DNA of 44,694 bases from NCBI GenBank assembly GCA_945949875.1, contig CAMFGH010000011.1, positions 1 to 44,694 on the forward strand, in the 5' to 3' direction. The stretch comes from an uncultured bacterium (GTDB taxonomy: Bacteria; Bacillota; Clostridia; Lachnospirales; Lachnospiraceae). Shown here piece by piece: positions 1 to 7,528 of the stretch. The notes below the pieces were generated by a model. That model was not told the origin of the DNA and did not search any database. It worked only from the letters and a program-made list of their open reading frames with translations. How positions within the stretch are numbered: position 1 is the stretch's first letter; each line of letters opens with the position of its first letter. A program made the translations under genes and the position numbers.

Positions 1-437
1 TCTGAAAAATCCCTGGTTCTTTCCAGCGGTTCTCCCTGTCCGCCCAGCATACGGTCTATGATTGCAAAGCCCAGATTGGGAGAAAGCTCCATAATGATAC
101 TTCCGGCCAACGGATTAAAATTCAAAATAGATAAAATAACCGGATTGGATAAAGCATTTGTAAATTCCGAAAAAGTTACCGTTTCGGAACTGTTTACCGA
201 TACCTGTACATTTTTTCTAAGATAAACCGGAAGATTTGTAGAAAGCAGTCTTCCGTAATGTTCAAATATGATTTCAAGGGTTCGAAGGTGTTCTTTTGAG
301 AACTTTGCAGGGCGTTTAAAGTCGTAATCCTTTACCTGCTTCTCATCCGAATCCTGTATTTGTTCTGCATCAATTTCACCAGTGCTTAAGGCTTGTAGCA
401 GGTTGTCTATTTCCTCTTGGGACAAGACTTCACCCAT
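1..437 (-). CDS. fliM: Flagellar motor switch protein FliM, N-terminal part (cut by window edge)
   Basis: FliM is a C-ring component that binds phosphorylated CheY and switches the direction of motor rotation. The first 145 codons are in the window. The N-terminus carries the CheY-binding signature of the family, seen as LSQEEIDNLL at residues 5-14. It is followed by the start of the middle domain (FKRPAKFSKEHLRTLEIIFE, then LPVYLRKNVQV and GQGEPLERTRDFSE). The ATG at 437 is supported by an AGGAGGT site 9-16 bases upstream. The gene follows fliL in the same direction after an 87-base gap. That gap holds a small hairpin and a copy of a dispersed repeat also found upstream of codY. The rest of the gene lies beyond position 1, so completeness cannot be judged. 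Confidence 0.93.
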   Translation of the reverse strand, partial: MGEVLSQEEIDNLLQALSTGEIDAEQIQDSDEKQVKDYDFKRPAKFSKEHLRTLEIIFEHYGRLLSTNLPVYLRKNVQVSVNSSETVTFSEFTNALSNPVILSILNFNPLAGSIIMELSPNLGFAIIDRMLGGQGEPLERTRDFS

Positions 438-474
438 GCACGTTCACCTCCTTTTGCCCTTATCATTATTATAG

Positions 475-502
475 GGTAACTATTCAGAACCCCATTTGCA
501 AA
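475..502. repeat. Dispersed 28-base repeat, copy A (fliL-fliM gap)
   Basis: This 28-base stretch matches positions 16341-16368, upstream of codY, at 25 of 28 bases. It begins with ggtaactattcagaa, and the 15-base core is identical. Both copies are in the same orientation. Both lie about 33-38 bases upstream of a minus-strand start codon (fliM here). A perfect 5-bp hairpin (gcagc-ttc-gctgc, 505-517) sits next to this copy. It could be a remnant of a small palindromic or MITE-like element, or a shared regulatory site. Confidence 0.6.
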
Positions 503-524
503 ATGCAGCTTCGCTGCTTTCCTT

Positions 525-1043
525 TTAGGAATACTTCACATCACTGAAGGCAACCTGGTAAACGAAGTCAGAATCAAATAACTTCTGAATCTGCTTCAAT
601 ACTTCCGCTTTCACACCATCTGTATCAGCCTGTATTTCTTCTAATGTATAGCTTCCAATCACATTGATGATCTCATTCTTAATCAGACTTTCTTTGGTAG
701 AGAGTGTCTCACCATATGTTTTATATCCATCATTTTTCTTATCCATGGCAAGAGAAATCGTAACCATAAAATAGTGATCTTTTCCATCTGCACCTTTTTT
801 CAGCGGAATGGTTATAGCATCAGCAATATCATAGGTTTCTGTATCTTCCATGGAAACAGATACCGTCTCTTCCTCCCCGGCTGCAGTATTTGCCAGTTCC
901 ATATCCAGGGCACCGGCTATTTTTGTAACCAGATCTGCTGTTTTTTTATTTGTCGAAGTAACACTTAACATCATAACCGATGTCAATACGATGTTAACAA
1001 TCAACAATACTAAAATTATAATGGAAAACAAATTCTTTTTCAT
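525..1043 (-). CDS. fliL: Flagellar basal-body-associated protein FliL
   Basis: FliL is a single-pass membrane protein that surrounds the stator units and supports torque and stator stability. The 172-residue product has one N-terminal membrane segment at about residues 5-27 (LFSIIILVLLIVNIVLTSV). The rest is an extracytoplasmic domain with the typical C-terminal region (ESLIKNEIINVIGSYTLEEI, ending FVYQVAFSDVKYS). Its size matches the family. The ATG at 1043 has an AGGAG site 8 bases upstream. It lies between motB and fliM on the same strand. The 83-base gap to motB contains a direct repeat of aacggatttt but no convincing terminator. Confidence 0.9.
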   Translation of the reverse strand: MKKNLFSIIILVLLIVNIVLTSVMMLSVTSTNKKTADLVTKIAGALDMELANTAAGEEETVSVSMEDTETYDIADAITIPLKKGADGKDHYFMVTISLAMDKKNDGYKTYGETLSTKESLIKNEIINVIGSYTLEEIQADTDGVKAEVLKQIQKLFDSDFVYQVAFSDVKYS

Positions 1044-1126
1044 TTATGTATCTCCTGTAAATCCGTAAAATTGGAACTATTTATACCAGGAACGGATTTT
1101 CGTCACCGCGGTGTTTTGAACGGATT

Positions 1127-1939
1127 TTAGTTTACACTTGACAGATCGTTATAGATTCTGATCTCAACCCTTCTGTTTTTTGCACGTCCCTCAGCAGTAG
1201 AATTATCTGCTACCGGAACATATTCACCCCGCCCGGCGTTTTTAATATGGGCCGGATCCAGATTGGTAACGGAAAGCAGATAATCAAACACAGAAATAGC
1301 TCTGCTTCCGCTCAGTTCATTATTGCTTGCAAAGCGACTGGTAGAAATCGGGATATTATCCGTATGACCTTCGATTTCTATGGTGCCTTCTGCATATCTT
1401 TCCAAAATAAGTCCTATCTTATCCAATACCGGTTTTGCTTCTTCTCTCAGTTCTGCGCTGCCCGAATCAAAAAGCAGGGCTCCTTTCATGGTCAGCTGCA
1501 CATACTGTGCAGTCACCTGCATTTCCACTTCGTTCTGCAGTTCGTTTTCTGCCAGAGCCTCTTCGATTTTTTCTGCCATGGCCTCAGACTGCTGCAAACC
1601 AACCTCCTGAACCTCGCTCTGAATATCATCCATTTCTTCCCATTCTGTCTGGGCGTTTTCTGCCATTTTCCCGACTTCGTTGATATAATTATCCAGTTCT
1701 GTCAACTGGCTTATTCCATTTCCTATCAACATGCCTTCCCCAATAGAATTGGACCCGGCATCAAAGATGCTGAAGGTCTGTGAAAAGGAAGCGGCAATAA
1801 TCTGAAACTTCTGCGCATCCACCGTAGACATGGAGAATAAAAGTACGAAGAAACAAAGCAGAAGATTCATCAGGTCTGCAAAGGTACTTTGCCACGCCGG
1901 CGCCCCTTTTGGGGGTTCATCTTGTGGTCTTTTTGCCAT
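1127..1939 (-). CDS. motB: Flagellar motor stator protein MotB
   Basis: MotB pairs with MotA to form the proton or sodium channel of the stator and anchors it to peptidoglycan. The 270-residue protein has one membrane helix at residues 19-41. The motif PAWQSTFADLMNLLL contains the conserved ion-binding aspartate, Asp22. After a coiled or acidic plug-linker region comes an OmpA-like peptidoglycan-binding domain from about residue 150 (LFDSGSAEL, EIEGHTDNIPI, GRAKNRRVEIRI). The start lies 2 bases after the motA stop, so the two are translationally coupled. I cannot say from sequence alone whether the coupling ion is H+ or Na+. Confidence 0.93.
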   Translation of the reverse strand: MAKRPQDEPPKGAPAWQSTFADLMNLLLCFFVLLFSMSTVDAQKFQIIAASFSQTFSIFDAGSNSIGEGMLIGNGISQLTELDNYINEVGKMAENAQTEWEEMDDIQSEVQEVGLQQSEAMAEKIEEALAENELQNEVEMQVTAQYVQLTMKGALLFDSGSAELREEAKPVLDKIGLILERYAEGTIEIEGHTDNIPISTSRFASNNELSGSRAISVFDYLLSVTNLDPAHIKNAGRGEYVPVADNSTAEGRAKNRRVEIRIYNDLSSVN

Positions 1940-1941
1940 CC

Positions 1942-2730
1942 TTATTCACCACCTTCTTCATTGGAAGAACTGATTCTGTCCTTCGGTGCTAAGAATGATT
2001 TCAGCTTTTCTTCAATAACTCGTGGATTTTCACCAGCCTGAATCGATAAAAGACCTTCTATCATAATCTCTTTCATCTGAACTTCATTGGCGTTGTTTAC
2101 TTTTAACTTATTTGCTACCGGAGTACATATCCAGTTTGCAAGCATAGAACCATACAACGTTGTAATAAGAGCAACCGCCATAGCCGGTCCGATGGAAGAC
2201 GGGTCCGACATGTTTTGGAGCATGTTAACGAGACCAACCAGAGTACCGATCATACCCCAGGCAGGTCCCATCGAAGCTACATCCTCCCAGAATGTAATTT
2301 TCTTTTTATGTCGTGTTTCCATACTGATCAGTTCAGTTTCCATGATTCCTCTGACCAGTTCCGGATCTGTACCGTCTACAATTAACAAAATACCTTTTTT
2401 CAGGAAGTCATCATCCAGATCTCCTGCTGCTTCTTCCAGGGAAAGAAGACCTTCCTTACGCGCAACATTTGATAAATCTATAATTTTCTGAATCATATCC
2501 TGAATATTGAAAGCAGGTTTCTTCAGCACCAGAGTAAAACTCTTTAAGCCGCCGATAAAGTCCTGCATGGTATTTGCCGCAAGAATCGCACAGAAAGCAC
2601 CACCGAATGTAATCAGTGCGGACTGGAAATCCAAAAAGTGTATGATAGCAGCCACACCATTACCGGCAACGATAGCAAAAACGACCAGAACGATACATAC
2701 AACTAACCCAATTAATGATGCTATATCCAA
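1942..2730 (-). CDS. motA: Flagellar motor stator protein MotA (TTG start)
   Basis: MotA forms the rotating ring of the stator around MotB and contacts FliG. The product is 262 residues, beginning (M)DIASLIGLVVCIVLVVFAIV with the first membrane helix. A further hydrophobic stretch follows (SALITFGGAFCAILAA), and the conserved late block includes GPAWGMIGTLVGLVNML and IGPAMAVALITTLYGS. I chose the TTG at 2730 because GGAG lies about 7 bases upstream and the protein then starts exactly at the family's usual N-terminus. An upstream in-frame ATG at 2856 would add 42 unrelated residues and run into the flgE terminator. A SigA-like promoter lies 54-82 bases upstream of the start, so motA-motB-fliL-fliM may form their own transcription unit. 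Confidence 0.92.
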   Translation of the reverse strand: MDIASLIGLVVCIVLVVFAIVAGNGVAAIIHFLDFQSALITFGGAFCAILAANTMQDFIGGLKSFTLVLKKPAFNIQDMIQKIIDLSNVARKEGLLSLEEAAGDLDDDFLKKGILLIVDGTDPELVRGIMETELISMETRHKKKITFWEDVASMGPAWGMIGTLVGLVNMLQNMSDPSSIGPAMAVALITTLYGSMLANWICTPVANKLKVNNANEVQMKEIMIEGLLSIQAGENPRVIEEKLKSFLAPKDRISSSNEEGGE

Positions 2731-2783
2731 CGTTTTTCTCCTTATATACTTTTCTTTCGCTAAAAAAGTATCCTTTGCAAACA

Positions 2784-2812
2784 ATTTTACTAAATTTTTG
2801 TATGATTGTCTA
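2784..2812 (-). promoter_or_regulatory. SigA-like promoter for motA-motB-fliL-fliM
   Basis: On the minus strand a TAGACA box (2807-2812) and a TAAAAT box (2784-2789) are separated by exactly 17 bases. Each box differs from the SigA consensus at one position. The site lies just after the flgE terminator and ahead of the TTG start of motA, which is where a restart of transcription would be expected. The match is by eye only. Confidence 0.55.
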
Positions 2813-2837
2813 CTTTTATTACAATATTTTGTAGTAT

Positions 2838-2871
2838 AAAAAGGCATCTGCCACAATAGACAAATGCCTTT
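2838..2871 (-). terminator. Rho-independent terminator after flgE
   Basis: On the minus strand an 8-bp perfect stem (aaaggcat/atgccttt; arms 2864-2871 and 2840-2847) encloses a 16-base loop and is followed by a short T-rich tail. It lies 59 bases beyond the flgE stop. It would separate flgE transcripts from motA, at least partly. Confidence 0.6.
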
Positions 2872-2929
2872 CCTCTCTCCTATTTACAATTATTTACATT
2901 ATTTTCCACTTCTTTATGTCAAATTGCTA

Positions 2930-4639
2930 TTAGGAACGCTTCAGATTAACAAGTTCTTCCAGCATACTGTCGGAAACTGTAATGATACGGCTGTTAGCCT
3001 GGAACCCACGCTGTGTAACGATCATACCGGTAAGTTCTGCGGAAAGGTCCACGTTGGACATTTCCAGTTCACCGGTGGTCATGTATCCGCCATCTGCTGT
3101 GATGTCAATACCGATTCCATCAAACTGGCCTGAGTTCTGTGTTGCAGAATACAGGTTATCACCTTCTTTTGCCAGGCCGGAGGCATTGGCAAAGGATGCA
3201 ACTGCGATCTGTCCCAGAAGCTTGCTCTGGCCATTGTCATAGGTAGCGTAAATCATACCGTTATTCTGGATGAAAACACCTGTCATATCACCCAGTTTTC
3301 TACCTGCACCATAACCGTCTTTGTCACCGCTTGTAGCCGATACGGTAGAGGTTCCTTCATTGTTTACGTTGGAAGATGCGGAGAAGTCGATGGTGATGTT
3401 GTTGAAACTTGGCAATCCAGTGAGTTCCAAAATTGCAGTTGATGTAGTTCCGGCAGTACCAATTCCTTGGAATTCACCTGTCCCCGGATCATAACGAAGA
3501 ACAATGTTTTCTTTCTGCTCACCTGTAATTTTCAACGTTGCCGGATTTACGCTTGTATCAGCAGTTTTCATTAAAGATATAAAGTTACTGCCAAAAGTAT
3601 ATATTTGATCTGCGCCGCCAGCAGGGTCTGCTACTGTTGTTCCATAATTCAGGAATGCTTCCGCATCTGCCACATTAAATTTTGTGGCAATTTCCTTCCA
3701 TATGGAAGACAAATCATCTCCGCTTAAAACCGTACCCCCTTCATCTGTAACTGTGACAGCACCATTTCCATCTTCTTTAATTGTGTACTTTTTACCATCG
3801 GCTGCTGTAAAAATATAGCTATTGCCATCCGCTGCTGCCACAAGTTCTGAAGGAACATTAAGTGTCTTATCCCCATCTGCAAAAGAAACCAGATTATTTG
3901 TTCCCAGTTTTGCTGTCAGTCCTTCTACTTCATTACCCTTAGCATCCAGCACTTTAACCACTTCACAGCTGTACTGGCCTTCTGTACCGGTTGCCTTAAT
4001 AGCCAGTTTTGCTGTATAGCTATAACCACGTTTGTCATAGAAGTTCAGATTCATAACCTTACCATCTGCATTGGTAAAGTCTTTACTGTTCTTATCAATG
4101 ATACCGGATACATAAGCAAGAGTTGTAGATTCCGGTGGATAAGTCATATTGGCTGCACTCATGATACGAAGAGCAGAAACGGTATCCTGTTTGATGTTGC
4201 CGGTTTCATCTACCTGCCAGCCCATAACATTATAACCGGTAGAGGAAAGCACCAGGTTACCTGCTGCATCCACGTTGAAAGAACCATCTCTTGTAAAGAA
4301 ATTGTCCAGTCCGTTGTTGACTACGAAGAAGGAGTCACCTGTAATACACAGGTCAAAAGGATTGTTGGTTGTTTCAGCGGAACCTGCTCTGGTAATCGCT
4401 GTAGAAATGGCTCCTGTCTTTACGCCAAGACCAATCTGTTTTGCATTGACACCACCTGTTCCGGCAGTTGCGTTTGGTCCGGATGCATTACTTGTTGCCT
4501 GATATAACAGTTCTGTGAACTGTACAGACTGTGATTTATAACCTACTGTGTTAACGTTTGCGATATTATTACCGATAACGTCCATTCTTGTCTGATGTGT
4601 TTTAAGACCTGCCACACCAGAATACATTGATCTCATCAT
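2930..4639 (-). CDS. flgE: Flagellar hook protein FlgE
   Basis: FlgE polymerises into the flexible hook that joins the rod to the filament. The 569-residue protein has the N-terminal rod/hook signature (MYSGVAGLKTHQTRMDVIGN, then NIANVNTVGYKS). It also has the FlgE-type domain around GDSFFVVNNGLDNFFTRDGSF and the C-terminal signature GELEMSNVDLSAELTGMIVT ending in MLEELVNLKRS. It is longer than the roughly 400 residues of enterobacterial FlgE. The extra length is a variable Thr/Ala/Asn/Gly-rich middle (about residues 220-400), likely surface-exposed. AGGAGG precedes the ATG of MMRSM. A terminator follows, and no flbD is found between it and motA, although one usually follows flgE in related operons. 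Confidence 0.93.
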   Translation of the reverse strand: MMRSMYSGVAGLKTHQTRMDVIGNNIANVNTVGYKSQSVQFTELLYQATSNASGPNATAGTGGVNAKQIGLGVKTGAISTAITRAGSAETTNNPFDLCITGDSFFVVNNGLDNFFTRDGSFNVDAAGNLVLSSTGYNVMGWQVDETGNIKQDTVSALRIMSAANMTYPPESTTLAYVSGIIDKNSKDFTNADGKVMNLNFYDKRGYSYTAKLAIKATGTEGQYSCEVVKVLDAKGNEVEGLTAKLGTNNLVSFADGDKTLNVPSELVAAADGNSYIFTAADGKKYTIKEDGNGAVTVTDEGGTVLSGDDLSSIWKEIATKFNVADAEAFLNYGTTVADPAGGADQIYTFGSNFISLMKTADTSVNPATLKITGEQKENIVLRYDPGTGEFQGIGTAGTTSTAILELTGLPSFNNITIDFSASSNVNNEGTSTVSATSGDKDGYGAGRKLGDMTGVFIQNNGMIYATYDNGQSKLLGQIAVASFANASGLAKEGDNLYSATQNSGQFDGIGIDITADGGYMTTGELEMSNVDLSAELTGMIVTQRGFQANSRIITVSDSMLEELVNLKRS

Positions 4640-4717
4640 AAGATTTTTCCTCCTGTTTCAGAGGGCCGTCCTTCATTCCTTCTGTCGGTCGGGAATGGTA
4701 GCTTCCGTCAGGTCCAG

Positions 4718-5134
4718 CTATACAATTACGGCTCCATCAATATTGGTAAAAATATTTTCTTTTGTTTCACTTTGATCCATTGCAGTCACCACGGTGCTGC
4801 TTGGTACATTTACAATAAATGCCAGCGAATCCACCAGTACCAGCGAATCTTTGATTCCTTTTTCTCCCGCTCTCCTGGTCCCTTCCTCCAGTCTCTGCAT
4901 CTGGGTATCTGAAAGTTCGATGTTGCGGGTGCTGAGTCTGTTTGCTGCATGCTTGGAAAATTTGACATTTCCATCCAGGAAAAGCCTTTTTCCTTCTGCC
5001 TGCTCCAGATAGCTTTGAAAAGGTATCTGATTTGTACCTTTGCCGGAACTGCTTACCGGTTTCTGGTTCAAATACTGATTTTGTACCTGTTCAAGTGAAA
5101 GAAATCCACTATTCTGTAGTTTCATCTTCTCCAC
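4718..5134 (-). CDS. TIGR02530-family flagellar operon protein
   Basis: A small protein (135-138 residues) of the conserved flagellar operon family TIGR02530, found between flgD and flgE in many Firmicutes. Its function is poorly defined; a hook-assembly role is inferred from position. The recognisable core is VKFSKHAANRLSTRNIELSD, followed by EEGTRRAGEKGIKDSLVLVD and the C-terminal FTNIDGAVIV. The first codon is either a GTG at 5134 (AAGGAG only 3 bases upstream) or an ATG at 5125. Either way the gene overlaps the 3' end of flgD by 17-26 bases, indicating translational coupling. No membrane segment or signal peptide is seen. Confidence 0.8.
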   Translation of the reverse strand: MEKMKLQNSGFLSLEQVQNQYLNQKPVSSSGKGTNQIPFQSYLEQAEGKRLFLDGNVKFSKHAANRLSTRNIELSDTQMQRLEEGTRRAGEKGIKDSLVLVDSLAFIVNVPSSTVVTAMDQSETKENIFTNIDGAVIV

Positions 5135-5909
5135 TTACTCCTTCGCCTGTGTCAATTGTTTCATTTGTTTCTTCTGTATTTCCTGTTTCTTCAGCAGTTT
5201 CCGTTTCACCTGCATTTCCAGTGTTTTCTGCATTTTCTGTTTCATCTACTGCCGGTGTTTCTTCTGCCGCAGACTGTTCTTTCAACAGTTCATTGATACG
5301 GTTCCGGTATTCCTTGATCTTTGTTACACTGTCTGTTGCGATAAAGGATTTCTGATAATCATCCATTTCCTCATACTGTTCATAAAGTGCAGTGATTTTA
5401 TCCTTATCATCCAGAGTTACATTTCCGATGGAAGGTAACTTGTTCATGGAAACAGTCCATTCATAAGCTGCATCATATGCATTTAAGTATGTTTCATCTA
5501 CTACATTGTAAAGATCGTCGATAGAATAAGCATTTCCGTTAATATTAAGCAGTGCTTTTCCGCTGTCGTATGTTACATAATCTACTTTGCCCTGTACCAG
5601 ATTGGTATCTCCGTTGGAACCGGTCACCTTCATGATGGCTATTTTTCCAACCAGTGCAGATGCTCTGCTCAGATCATAGGATGCACTCATGCTCTGCATA
5701 GTCTCCAGTTCAGAGAAGGTTGCATACTGGGAAACCCATTCTGTATTGGAAGAGGGTTCCAGTGGATCCTGATTCTGCACTTCCGCAACCAGGAGTTTTA
5801 AAAAGGTATCCTGGCTGTACTGGTCTGCTGTAGATTTTGCTTTGGATACGGAAGTCGTAGATGCCGATTCTGTTATTTTTCCGTTTTCAACCGGTGCTAC
5901 TAAACTCAT
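5109..5909 (-). CDS. flgD: Flagellar hook capping protein FlgD
   Basis: FlgD is the scaffold cap that directs FlgE assembly at the growing hook tip. The N-terminal family signature is clear at about residues 34-65 (DTFLKLLVAEVQNQDPLEP, then WVSQYATFSELETMQSM). A hook-domain region follows (ALVGKIAIM, VQGKVDYVTYDSGKALLNIN). The last 35-40 residues are a low-complexity Glu/Thr/Asn tail (ENTGNAGETETAEETGNTEE...) that looks disordered and is not typical of FlgD. GGAGG lies 8 bases upstream of the ATG at 5909. The gene follows fliK by 12 bases and overlaps the next gene. Confidence 0.9.
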   Translation of the reverse strand: MSLVAPVENGKITESASTTSVSKAKSTADQYSQDTFLKLLVAEVQNQDPLEPSSNTEWVSQYATFSELETMQSMSASYDLSRASALVGKIAIMKVTGSNGDTNLVQGKVDYVTYDSGKALLNINGNAYSIDDLYNVVDETYLNAYDAAYEWTVSMNKLPSIGNVTLDDKDKITALYEQYEEMDDYQKSFIATDSVTKIKEYRNRINELLKEQSAAEETPAVDETENAENTGNAGETETAEETGNTEETNETIDTGEGVSGEDETTE

Positions 5910-5921
5910 TTCTTTTTCCTC

Positions 5922-7346
5922 CTATGCTGTGTAGTTTACTGTTGTTCCTTCTGACTGCATCATTTCAGCGGTCAGCTTTTCTTCCGGGCTTAACTCTTCA
6001 AGTTCCGAATCCAGATCTTCGATCCTGATAACGCTTCGGCCTTTTTTCTGCTCGCCCATTTGTCTGTTCTGTCCGGAAGTATCTCCACTAAAGTTCTGAT
6101 TCAACGTATATTCTGCGATGGTAACTTCCACTGCTTCCACTTTGATTCCCTGCTGTTCCAGATTGGTTTTCAGTTCCATCATCTGGCTTTCCAGAACTGC
6201 CTTTACTTCCGCATTCTGGGTTGTAAACTGTGCAGTCATCACGCCTTCTCTACTGGAAATCTGAATATGTAAAGTTCCAAGGGATTCCGGATGAAGCTGC
6301 ATTTCCAGATTGGTCATTTCCGGTTTCATCTGAACTTTCATGTAATCCATAATCTGATCCATGATTTCCCGGGTATCCGGCATTTGGAACGCTGTCTGAA
6401 CATCTGCCACTTCCTGAGTCAGCCCCTGTGACTGGAGAATCGAATTACCAAATCCACCCTGCATGAAATGATTTTCCTGTCCACTTTGTTCGGACTGTTC
6501 CCTGAACTGCTCCTGCATATCTGTTTTAAAGATATCCATTGAGTTCTCCTCTGTCTTCGTCATTTCACCTTCCTGATTTCCGGTAACGCTCTCGGATTTT
6601 CCACTGTTCTCTGTAGTATTCTGAGCGATCTGACTGAAAACAGCTTCTTCCACATCCCCTGCCAGCGGACTTATCAGTGTTTCTGTGCCGGCATCTTCTG
6701 CTACCTTCTGCAAGGATGAAATCATCTCCTGCACATAGTCTTCAAACTGCATGTTGTCCATTCCCATGGACTGTGCCAGCTGGTCTACTGTCTGCTCCAG
6801 GGTGTCCAGAACTTCTGTAAGAGATTGATAAAGTGTCTCATCCGTCAAAAGCGACATCTGATCGGCACCTTCTGTCAAAGCGATCATCACGTTCTTTACA
6901 CCATCCTGTGTAAGCAGCTCTGCTCCGGACATCTGCAGCTGCTGCATCGCGCCTTCCACCTGCTGCTGTGTGACTCCAAGTTCCTGGGCAATCACGGTGA
7001 TCATCTGTCCAACTGCTTCTGCGACTTTCGTCTGATCCTGGGCGATTTCTTCCGGTGTCTTTTCTTTGACATCTGTTTTTTGTGACTTCATATCATCCTG
7101 GCGGTTTCTGTCCATTCTTTCCCGAACGGCATCCGCTCTGCTGCTATCAGAAGAATCCTTTACTTTCATCTTCGGATTGTCGTCTTTTATTTCGACTGCT
7201 TCTGATCGTTCGGTGCCGGAAGCATTTGACTGCTTCATGAACTGTCCGAATCCGCCTGATATGGAGTCAGCGTTTGTTTTTGCTGTTTTTCCTGATAAGA
7301 TATTCCTTACGCCGGAACTCTTATCCATTACAGGCATACTAGTCAC
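5922..7346 (-). CDS. fliK: Flagellar hook-length control protein FliK (GTG start)
   Basis: FliK is the secreted molecular ruler that sets hook length and switches the export apparatus to filament substrates. The 474-residue product has a long, low-complexity, Gln/Met-rich N-terminal half. The conserved C-terminal hook-length domain is at roughly residues 330-430 (LEMQLHPESLGTLHIQISSR, then VMTAQFTTQNAEVKAVLE). I placed the start at the GTG at 7346 because AGGAGG (7354-7359) lies 7 bases upstream. An upstream ATG at 7412 has no ribosome site and lies inside the proposed promoter. The 182-base gap to the upstream ylxF-like gene is the largest in the first flagellar segment and holds a SigD-type promoter. 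Confidence 0.9.
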   Translation of the reverse strand: MTSMPVMDKSSGVRNILSGKTAKTNADSISGGFGQFMKQSNASGTERSEAVEIKDDNPKMKVKDSSDSSRADAVRERMDRNRQDDMKSQKTDVKEKTPEEIAQDQTKVAEAVGQMITVIAQELGVTQQQVEGAMQQLQMSGAELLTQDGVKNVMIALTEGADQMSLLTDETLYQSLTEVLDTLEQTVDQLAQSMGMDNMQFEDYVQEMISSLQKVAEDAGTETLISPLAGDVEEAVFSQIAQNTTENSGKSESVTGNQEGEMTKTEENSMDIFKTDMQEQFREQSEQSGQENHFMQGGFGNSILQSQGLTQEVADVQTAFQMPDTREIMDQIMDYMKVQMKPEMTNLEMQLHPESLGTLHIQISSREGVMTAQFTTQNAEVKAVLESQMMELKTNLEQQGIKVEAVEVTIAEYTLNQNFSGDTSGQNRQMGEQKKGRSVIRIEDLDSELEELSPEEKLTAEMMQSEGTTVNYTA

Positions 7347-7401
7347 TTCTTTACCTCCTTCTTCAGTTGTCAATGTGCGTTTGTTGTTACTTACAAGATA
7401 A

Positions 7402-7429
7402 ATATCGGTCACGGACCGAATAATCTTTA
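7402..7429 (-). promoter_or_regulatory. SigD (sigma-28) type promoter before fliK
   Basis: On the minus strand TAAA (7426-7429) is followed after 16 bases by ACCGATAT (7402-7409). The known SigD consensus is TAAA-N(14-16)-GCCGATAT, so one base differs. A perfect 6-bp hairpin (tcggtc-cgt-gaccga) overlaps the -10 box. The predicted start is about 45 bases upstream of the fliK GTG. This is consistent with SigD-dependent expression of fliK and the genes after it. Confidence 0.6.
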
Positions 7430-7528
7430 CACTTATCCAAAAGATTTCGTATCTTTTCTTGTTATTTCTAAGAAATCATTCCTGCATTTTTCCATCCCGG
7501 TTCCAGCGGTCAGGCTCCATGGTCCTGG

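Noticed and set aside
438-480. TATAAT box upstream of fliM as a promoter
   Set aside because: A TATAAT is present on the minus strand, but no -35 box at a suitable distance; not called.
505-517. Terminator between fliL and fliM
   Set aside because: The stem is only 5 bp and the downstream minus-strand sequence lacks a proper T-run; readthrough into fliM is expected.
2731-2856. N-terminal extension of MotA to the ATG at 2856
   Set aside because: The added residues are unlike MotA, no ribosome site precedes the ATG, and the region contains a promoter and abuts the flgE terminator.
2731-2929. flbD gene expected between flgE and motA
   Set aside because: No minus-strand frame here encodes an FlbD-like protein of about 60-70 residues.
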